The position numbers were made by a program, and so were the translations under genes. This document shows, in pieces, positions 51,501 to 61,726 of a stretch of DNA of 64,000 nt; positions within the stretch are counted from its first letter, which is position 1, and each line of letters opens with the position of its first letter. The DNA is from JBBDWK01 sp040902885. GTDB lineage: Bacteria > Acidobacteriota > Terriglobia > Bryobacterales > Bryobacteraceae. A model generated the notes under the pieces. It was given only the letters and a program-made list of their open reading frames with translations. It searched no databases and was not told the origin of the DNA. The stretch covers positions 1-64,000 of the forward strand of contig JBBDWK010000094.1 in NCBI GenBank assembly GCA_040902885.1. Direction: 5' to 3'.

Positions 51501-51816
51501 GCTGAGCCACGACCAACGCACCCTCGACCGGTTCTTCAATACGGCCGCGTTCGTCCCGAACGCGCCGTTCACATATGGCAATGCCGGACGCAACATACTC
51601 GAACAGCCGGGTTCCGTGAACTTCGATTTTGCCGCCTTCAAGCAGTTCCAGTTCACGGAGCGGGTGGACGCCCAGTTCCGGTTCGAGGTGTTCAATTTCC
51701 TCAACACGCCACAATTTGGCCCCCCGAACTCCCAACTGCTTAACATTAACTTCGGCCGCATCACGGAGGCTTCCAGGCCGCGGAACCTACAGTTCGGCTT
51801 GAAGATCCGATTTTGA
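48544..51816 (+). CDS. Oar-type TonB-dependent receptor linked to a sulfatase
   Basis: The 1090-residue receptor has a signal peptide, the carboxypeptidase-regulatory-like domain (GLITDPTGAVVPNARVSLQH, DAQGRYLSLPLRIGEYRIEV), a plug with DMPLNGRDYIQLALLSAG and NNYLLDGIDNNNVQ, and a barrel ending Q-F-G-L-K-I-R-F. A sulfatase gene begins three bases after its stop, so the two are translated together. This suggests uptake of a sulfated polymer or metabolite. No SusD or glycoside hydrolase is nearby. The TolB-like gene lies immediately upstream. Confidence 0.92.
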   Translation: MGNTLGLGNALRCFLALATLSCALLAQVETARITGLITDPTGAVVPNARVSLQHLATGTTSTLTTDAQGRYLSLPLRIGEYRIEVEALGFKRAVRSGVTVQIQETAALNFALDLGATSESVDVTASAPLLSTAEGSQGQVIDNRRIVDMPLNGRDYIQLALLSAGTTAHLGGRFQGFSAAGQRTAQNNYLLDGIDNNNVQLAAQGERAEAVKPSVDAIQEFKISTNSYSAEYGRAMGGVVNATIKSGSNDFHGTMFEFLRNEKLDAKNFFDDPDEPKPSFKRNQYGFSVGGPIWRNKTFFFGDYEWTKIRESRTVNNTIPTLAQRSGDFRRFAAIYDPNTYNAASRTRQPFPNNTIPTNRIDRVAAQAANWYPTPQNDNLTQNFLFNPPDSDNVDKWDLRVDHNFSEKDLVYFRFSYQNNFTPASPNLPATAYSSASTDTTNDGRNTALVWSHVFSPSLVTTSRIGWNQLFTNEEPAADKNANAEIGMRGVNQTTPGSPRFAISNYQALGIGPNLPNLNDSQTRQLISDTNWIRGGHTLKFGINFMWTQAFITNPKEGLGVFDFNGNFTRNPSNNSGGQPFADFLLGIPFQTSVARDVYANLRAPLHQFYVHDEWRVTARLTLNLGLRYERNGNFLETRNQQSNYDIDAGLAAGTLPGIVLARAGSRDSRALLRTDKNNWAPRFGFAYTMAPKTVLRGGYGIFFGNYEGTGGGRHLLGNPPNTISVIITTDNITPAFLLQDGVPAGTLDPRNLSNLRLTSFVANPDWPSAQQWNLNVQREVWTNTVWEAGYYGAKGVHLPVRWNGNYALPGAGNVNARRRFTSVVYPETNVVVSPLAIVDRHDYFGNSQFHSLQTRLERRFSGGFTITGFYTFSRSIGDTSGFSAAGTPPGSPQGFQNPLNRRLEKSVDDQHQKHRFVASYLYELPFGRARRFGGGWNRAVDGVLGGWSLGGITTLASGQPQGVTVQGNPANTGDPNRPNVVGDPKLSHDQRTLDRFFNTAAFVPNAPFTYGNAGRNILEQPGSVNFDFAAFKQFQFTERVDAQFRFEVFNFLNTPQFGPPNSQLLNINFGRITEASRPRNLQFGLKIRF

Positions 51817-51819
51817 GCT

Positions 51820-53085
51820 ATGATTTCACGACGCGCGTTTCTCGCGGGGACGCCGCTGGCCGCTCGAGGTCAGCAGCGTAGCCGCCTCAACTTCCTTCTC
51901 ATCCTCGCCGACGACCTGGGCGCGGGTGAGTTGGGCTGCTACGGCAATACGAAACATCGAACGCCGAATCTGGACGCGTTGGCGGGTTCGGGCGTGCGCT
52001 TCGAGACCTGCTACGCCACGCCGTTGTGCTCGCCCTCGCGCGTGCTGCTGATGACCGGGCGCTATGCGTACCGCACCGGCTGGTATAACTTCATTGGCCG
52101 CATCACCACGCGAAAGGATCGGCTGTCCGCGGACGAAATCACCTTCGCCGACGTGTTGAAGGAGCGCGGCTACCGCACCGGCCTGGCGGGCAAGTGGCAG
52201 CTCGGCCTCGTGAGCAAACATCCCACGATGATCCACGATTCGGGTTTCGACGAGTACTTTTCCTGGGCGTGGAACACAGGCGGGCTTCCCAAGGGCTCGC
52301 CGTTTGAAGGCCACGAGCGCAACCGCTACTGGCATCCGGCGATCGTCGAAAACGGCAGGCACGTCCAGACGCAACCGCACCACTACGGGCCCGATTTGTA
52401 CAGCGGCTGGATCGCGGACTTCATGAAGCGCAACCGCGAACGGCCATTCCTGGCGTACTACCCGATGTGCCTGACCCACGAACCATGGGACCCGACGCCG
52501 GTTCCAGGCCAGCCGGGCAAGAAAACCGCCGGCGGATTGCAGGCAAACGTCGAGTACATGGATCACGTGGTGGGCAAGTTGGTGCGCGCGCTCGACGATC
52601 TCGGCCTGCGCGAGAACACGGTTGTCATCTTCACGGGAGACAACGGCACCGGCAAGAACGGCAAAGCGACGGTGACCGAGAAAGGCGTGCGGGTGCCGAT
52701 GATCGTGAGTTGTCCCGGCACGATTCAGCAGGGTGTGGTGAGCCGCGATCTGATCGATTTTTCCGATGTGCTGCCGACTCTGACTGCGCTTTCGGGTACG
52801 CCGCTGCCCTGCGGCGCGACGATCGACGGCCGGAGCTTCGCGCCGCAGCTCATGGGTAAGAGAGGCAACCCACGCGAATGGATTTTCAGCTATCTCGCCT
52901 ATGAGCGCATGCTCCGCGACGAGCGATGGCTGCTCGAAGGCGACGGAAAACTCTATGACTGCGGCAAGAGCCGGAACGGCGAAGGCTACAAGGAAGTGAC
53001 CACCTCGAGCGCGCCCGAGGTGCTGGCTGCGCGTGCCCGGTTCGAGAAGATCCTGGCGAAGCTCCCCGCCCCGCCGCGCAACTGA
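51820..53085 (+). CDS. Type I sulfatase, Tat-exported
   Basis: The 421-residue enzyme has a Tat-type leader (MISRRAFLAGTPLAARGQ), the metal-binding L-A-D-D-L-G-A-G (Asp31, Asp32), and the formylglycine motif C-S-P-S-R (Cys70), which an FGE or anSME enzyme must convert. T-G-D-N-G-T gives a third metal ligand set and GLAGKWQLG is the expected catalytic Lys/His region with Gln in place of His. It begins three bases after the Oar receptor and so probably desulfates the receptor's substrate. Which sulfate ester it cleaves is unknown. Confidence 0.92.
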   Translation: MISRRAFLAGTPLAARGQQRSRLNFLLILADDLGAGELGCYGNTKHRTPNLDALAGSGVRFETCYATPLCSPSRVLLMTGRYAYRTGWYNFIGRITTRKDRLSADEITFADVLKERGYRTGLAGKWQLGLVSKHPTMIHDSGFDEYFSWAWNTGGLPKGSPFEGHERNRYWHPAIVENGRHVQTQPHHYGPDLYSGWIADFMKRNRERPFLAYYPMCLTHEPWDPTPVPGQPGKKTAGGLQANVEYMDHVVGKLVRALDDLGLRENTVVIFTGDNGTGKNGKATVTEKGVRVPMIVSCPGTIQQGVVSRDLIDFSDVLPTLTALSGTPLPCGATIDGRSFAPQLMGKRGNPREWIFSYLAYERMLRDERWLLEGDGKLYDCGKSRNGEGYKEVTTSSAPEVLAARARFEKILAKLPAPPRN

Positions 53086-53115
53086 CTCGTTTCCCGCCGC
53101 CCCGGTGGTCCAGGT

Positions 53116-54030
53116 CTACTCCGCCCTTGAGACCACCGCCTCCGCTTCCACCGGAACCTCCTGCAGCAGGTCCAAAAACGATTGCGCCGCCCGGCTGAAC
53201 CGCTTGCGCTTGCGGTGGATAATCCCCACCGGACGGACCAGATCCGGCGCGTGCAGCGGCACCGAAACCAACCGGCCCTGCGCCAGCTCCGGCTGCATGG
53301 TGCGGGCCGGCAGAATGCTGATGCCCGACCCAAGGGCCACCGCCTCCTTGATCATCTCGATATTGTCGAACTGCATCGTGAAGTGAATGCTCACGTCCTC
53401 CTCTCGGAAGAAGCGGTCCAGTTCGCGCCGGATGGTCAGGTCCTGGTCGAATCCCACGAACTGCTGATCTTCCAGATCCGCAGGCCGCAGAACCGGCTTC
53501 CTGGCCAGAGGGTGTCCCGGCGGTAGCGCCACGGCCATCTCCTCTTCGCGCCATGGGATGACGGCAAGCTCCTTGGTCGGCTCGGGGTAGCTTACCAGGC
53601 CGAGATCGGCGCGGCCTGTAATCACCGCCTCGTAAACTTTGTCGGGGCGGAGGTAGTCGACGTGCAATTCGGCGTTCGGGAACCGGCGGATGAACTCGGC
53701 CTGCAGCCGCGTCATCTCCGATAAGCCGATCGAGTAGATGGAAGCTACGCGGACATCGCCCTGAACGACCGATTTCAGGCTGTCGAGAGCGGCCTGAAAC
53801 TCCTCTTCGCGCCGGATCACGTCCCGGCAGAGAGCGTGGTAAAGCTCGCCGGCTGGAGTTAGAGTGAAGGGCCGGGTTCCGCGGTCCAGAAGCGCCACTC
53901 CCAGACGCCTTTCGAGGTCGTGAACCTGCTGGCTGGCGGCCGACTGGCTGATACCGTTCTCAGCCGCCCCCCTGCTAATGCTTCGAAACACTACGATATC
54001 CCGGAAGAGACGGCTGGAGTCGAAGAGCAT
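53116..54030 (-). CDS. LysR-type transcriptional regulator
   Basis: The 304-residue regulator has an N-terminal winged helix-turn-helix (residues 5-62: FRDIVVFRSISRGAAENGISQ followed by SAASQQVHDLERRLGVALLD) and a LysR substrate-binding domain (DVRVASIYSIGLSEM, ADLGLVSYPEPTKELAVIPW, GSGISILPA). It is divergent from gltBD with a 122-bp gap, the usual layout for a LysR protein controlling its neighbour, as GltC does in Bacillus. The effector is unknown; a 2-oxoglutarate or glutamate response is inferred from the target gene only. Confidence 0.9.
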   Translation of the reverse strand: MLFDSSRLFRDIVVFRSISRGAAENGISQSAASQQVHDLERRLGVALLDRGTRPFTLTPAGELYHALCRDVIRREEEFQAALDSLKSVVQGDVRVASIYSIGLSEMTRLQAEFIRRFPNAELHVDYLRPDKVYEAVITGRADLGLVSYPEPTKELAVIPWREEEMAVALPPGHPLARKPVLRPADLEDQQFVGFDQDLTIRRELDRFFREEDVSIHFTMQFDNIEMIKEAVALGSGISILPARTMQPELAQGRLVSVPLHAPDLVRPVGIIHRKRKRFSRAAQSFLDLLQEVPVEAEAVVSRAE

Positions 54031-54046
54031 CAGGCCCCCAGGTTAA

Positions 54047-54103
54047 CATAAGGAATTCTAATATTCAAGACGGTATAATTTTCTGTTGCCTTATATTAAG
54101 AAT
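54047..54103 (+). promoter_or_regulatory. gltB promoter and probable LysR-binding region
   Basis: TATAAT at 54074-54079 is a good -10 box for gltB, whereas no good -35 is present 17 bases upstream, as expected for an activator-dependent promoter. AT-rich elements flank it: TTCTAATAT (54056-54064) and, inverted, ATATTAAGAA (54093-54102), the latter within the dyad CTTATATTAAG (54090-54100). These are plausible LysR-type T-N11-A sites. Boxes seen directly, binding inferred. Confidence 0.45.
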
Positions 54104-54152
54104 GTTGCTATATTACGTGAACACCACCCAGCAGATGAAAAAGGAATCCGGC

Positions 54153-58734
<4,582 letters not shown>

Positions 58735-58742
<8 letters not shown>

Positions 58743-60150
58743 GGCCACCGGGTTCATGGAGCACACGCGCGAGGCGCCCCAGAAACGTCCGCCATCCGAG
58801 CGCATCGGCGACTGGCTCGAAATCTATCTTCCCTTCCCCAACGACAAGCTTCAGACCCAGGGGGCCCGGTGCATGGATTGCGGCGTGCCCTTCTGCCATA
58901 CCGGCTGCCCGCTTACCAACATCATTCCGGACTGGAACGATCTCGTGTACCGCGGGCGGTGGAAGGAGGCGATCCGCGTCCTCCATTCGACGAACAACTT
59001 CCCCGAATTCACGGGCCGCATCTGCCCGGCGCCCTGCGAGGAAGCCTGCGTGCTCGGCATCAACGAGCCGCCGGTCACTATTAAGCAGATTGAAAAGAGC
59101 ATTGTCGAGCACGCCTTCGCCGAGGGCTGGATCGTTCCCGAGCCGCCCGAGATCCGCACCGGGCGGAAAGTGGCGGTGGTGGGCTCCGGTCCGGCGGGCC
59201 TGGCGGCCGCGCAGCAATTGACGCGCGCCGGGCACCTGGTCACCGTGTTCGAGAAGAGCGACCGGATCGGCGGCCTGCTGCGCTATGGCATCCCGAACTT
59301 CAAGATGGAGAAGCACCTGATCGACCGGCGGCTCGATCAGATGCGCCAGGAAGGCACGTGCTTCCGCGTCAACGCGCACGTAGGCGGCAACGTTCCGGTC
59401 GAAGACCTGCGGCGCGAGTTCGACGCGATTCTTCTCTCCGGCGGCGCGGAGTGGCCGCGCGACCTGAAGGCGCCCGGCCGCGAGCTGAACGGCATTCATT
59501 TCGCGATGGAGTTTCTGCCGCAATCCAACAAGCGCTGTGAAGGCGACCAGGTGCCGAACCAGATCCTGGCCACGGGCAGGCGCGTGATCATCATCGGCGG
59601 CGGCGATACGGGCGCGGACTGCCTGGGCACATCGCACCGCCAGAGAGCTCTGTCGGTGCAGCAGTTCGAGCTGATGCCCAAACCCCCCGATCAGCGCGCG
59701 GCCGGCACGCCCTGGCCGCTGTGGCCGATGAAGCTGCGTACGGAAAGCTCGCACGAAGAAGGCGGCGAGCGTCACTGGAGCGTGGCGACGACGAAGTTCA
59801 CCGGCGACGGGGACGGCAACGTCAAGCAGCTCCACGGCATCAAGGTGGGGCCGCCGCCGAGATTCGAGCCGATGCCCGGAACCGAGTTCACCATGGATGC
59901 CGACCTGGTGCTGCTGGCGATGGGCTTCCTCGGTCCGGTTCGCAGCGGCATGATCGACCAGTTGGGCGTCAAGCTCGATCCGCGCGGCAACGTGCTGGCG
60001 GACGAGAACTACATGACCTCCGTGCCGGGCGTATTCGCGGCGGGCGACATGCGGCGCGGCCAGTCGCTGGTGGTGTGGGCCATTGCCGAAGGGCGCAAGG
60101 CGGCGCGCGGCGTCGATCAGTACCTGATGGGCGAAACCACGCTGCCATAA
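58735..60150 (+). CDS. gltD: Glutamate synthase small subunit (NADPH)
   Basis: The 471-residue subunit carries two 4Fe-4S ligand groups near the N-terminus (C-M-D-C-G-V-P-F-C-H-T-G-C-P and C-P-A-P-C-E-E-A-C), an FAD motif (V-V-G-S-G-P-A-G-L-A-A-A-Q) and an NADPH-binding motif (I-I-G-G-G-D-T-G-A-D-C). GDMRRGQSLVVWAIAEGRKAA at the end is the usual C-terminal FAD segment. It supplies electrons from NADPH to GltB. Its start overlaps the gltB stop by eight bases, so subunits are made in balance. A long hairpin follows its stop. Confidence 0.97.
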
Positions 60151-60166
60151 ATGGGGCATCCACGAA

Positions 60167-60240
60167 TCGGCGTTGATCGGCGTTCATCAGCGGCCATTCA
60201 AACAGTATTTTGGCCGCCGATTAACGCTGATGAACACAGA
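60167..60240. repeat. Long imperfect inverted repeat downstream of gltD
   Basis: Arm 1 (60167-60195) and arm 2 (60212-60240) pair over 29 positions with about six mismatches, leaving a 16-base loop (60196-60211). The arms contain CGTTGATCGGCG and CGCTGATGAACA-like sequence, resembling dispersed CGCTGATGAACGCCGAT-type repeats. The hairpin lies 16 bases after the gltD stop and could stabilise or end the gltBD message, although no T-tract follows on the plus strand. Confidence 0.6.
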
Positions 60241-60281
60241 TTTTCAGGCCGGGCTACAATCAATCTGAGAGGAAGAAACAC

Positions 60282-60548
60282 GTGGCTGATGAAGATCGTG
60301 GTGGAAATGTAGTCTGGTTTGTTGCGGGAGTGGCTGTAGGCGCCGCAGTTGCTCTTCTCTACGCCCCAAAGTCCGGCAACGAAACCCGGCGGTACCTGGT
60401 GGAAAAGGGCGAGTCCGGGCGCGAATCCCTATCGGAAGCGGGCAAAGAGCTTTACGACCGCGGGCGCGAGATTTACAGTAAGAGCCGCCAGATGGCGGAC
60501 GAGGCAGCGGACCTGTTCGAGCGGGGCAAGAAACTCGTTAAGGGTTAG
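60282..60548 (+). CDS. YtxH-domain small membrane protein
   Basis: The 88-residue product has an N-terminal helix (VVWFVAGVAVGAAVALLYAPKSG) that is the YtxH signature including L-Y-A-P-K-S-G, followed by a charged amphipathic helix. Such proteins occur near stress and envelope genes; function is not established. The start is GTG at 60282, chosen because GAGAGGAAG (60267-60275) gives a good ribosome site. The MBL gene begins six bases after its stop, so the two are likely co-transcribed. Confidence 0.8.
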   Translation: MADEDRGGNVVWFVAGVAVGAAVALLYAPKSGNETRRYLVEKGESGRESLSEAGKELYDRGREIYSKSRQMADEAADLFERGKKLVKG

Positions 60549-60554
60549 CGACTC

Positions 60555-61427
60555 GTGCCGGAGCAGGAGCAGCCGTCCTCCATCGCGCTTGGCGATTTCC
60601 GGATCACCCTCATTCGGGAAGGCGTCTATCACTGGGACGGCGGCGCTCTTTTTGGCGTGGTGCCGAAGACGCTCTGGTCCCGTAAGCTGCCAAGCGACGA
60701 GCAGAACCGCGTCGCCCTGGCTTTCAACTGTTACCTCATCGAAACTGGCGGGCACACGGTTCTGGTCGAAACCGGCGGCGGGGACAAGATGGACGCACGC
60801 GCGCGAGAGCGCATGAAGCTCTCTCCGGTGGCGCGTCCATTTACCGAAACCCTGGCTGCCGCCGGATTCGACCCTGAGCGGATCGACGTGGTGATCAACA
60901 CCCACCTCCACTGGGACCATTGCGGCTGGAATACCGTTCTGCGGGATGGAATTCCCCGCCCTTCCTTCCCGCAAGCCACCTACTATACGCGGCGCAAGGA
61001 ATGGGAGCACGCGCACGAACGCCATCCGCGGGACAGCGTCAGCTATATCGACGCCAACTACGATCCGCTGGTGGATTCGGGACGGATGTGCCTGATGGAC
61101 GAAGACCGCGAGATCGTGCCCGGCGTGCGGACCCATCTGGCGCCGGGACATAACCGCGACATGATGGTTGTAACGGCGAATTCGGGCGGGAAAACATTCT
61201 GCTTCTTTTCGGATCTGGTGCCTACGCTCGCGCACGTCACGCCTACCTGGGTGGCGGCCTTCGATCTGTTCCCGCTCGAAGCCATCGACCGGAAGATACA
61301 GTGGTTCACCACGGCGGCGCGCGAGAACTGGATTTGCGGCTTCGGGCATGATGCCGGCGCGGCGTTCGCGCGCATCGCGGGGGAGAACGGGAGATTTACC
61401 GCGCTTCCACCCGGTCCATCGATTTGA
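60555..61427 (+). CDS. MBL-fold metallohydrolase
   Basis: The 290-residue protein has the metallo-beta-lactamase-fold motif T-H-L-H-W-D-H-C-G, then A-P-G-H-N-R-D-M and F-S-D-L for the second metal, and a C-terminal G-F-G-H-D with the last histidine. The size and layout match the quorum-quenching/AHL-lactonase-like and related hydrolase groups, but the substrate is not evident. It starts with GTG six bases after the YtxH gene. Its 3' end overlaps the convergent hydrolase remnant by 32 bases. Confidence 0.88.
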   Translation: MPEQEQPSSIALGDFRITLIREGVYHWDGGALFGVVPKTLWSRKLPSDEQNRVALAFNCYLIETGGHTVLVETGGGDKMDARARERMKLSPVARPFTETLAAAGFDPERIDVVINTHLHWDHCGWNTVLRDGIPRPSFPQATYYTRRKEWEHAHERHPRDSVSYIDANYDPLVDSGRMCLMDEDREIVPGVRTHLAPGHNRDMMVVTANSGGKTFCFFSDLVPTLAHVTPTWVAAFDLFPLEAIDRKIQWFTTAARENWICGFGHDAGAAFARIAGENGRFTALPPGPSI

Positions 61428-61725
61428 ATGAAAGCCATCTGTGCAGCCACTGCCAGGCTTCGGCCTGCATCTCCGCGTTGAACTCGTGCGGCGCGTCATA
61501 CAAAAGGTGCTCGAGCACCTTGGCGCGCGCCCGCTTCTGCCATTGCCGCAAGTCCCGGAATTCGGCGCGCAGAAACGACAGTTCGACCGGCGCGCGGTCC
61601 GCCTGCTGCTGCGCGAAGGGATAGAGGTTGCCGATGTGGGACCCGGAGGGATTGCCCGCAACCTGCGCATCGCTCGCGGGTGCGCCCGCCGCTGCCATGA
61701 AGAGTTGGAACTCGCGCCTAGTCAC
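61396..61725 (-). pseudogene. Alpha/beta-hydrolase remnant with internal deletion
   Basis: The 109-residue frame begins with a Tat-type leader (MTRREFQLFMAAAGAPAS) and an N-terminal segment typical of exported acidobacterial esterases/hydrolases (VELSFLRAEFRDLRQWQKRARAKVLEHLLYDAP). It then passes directly to H-E-F-N-A-E-M-Q-A-E-A-W-Q-W-L-H-R-W-L, which resembles the C-terminal histidine region of those enzymes. The nucleophile elbow (G-x-S-x-G) and most of the fold are missing, so about 200-250 residues appear deleted in frame. It starts with GTG two bases after the Oar receptor stop. Confidence 0.6.
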
Positions 61726-61726
61726 A

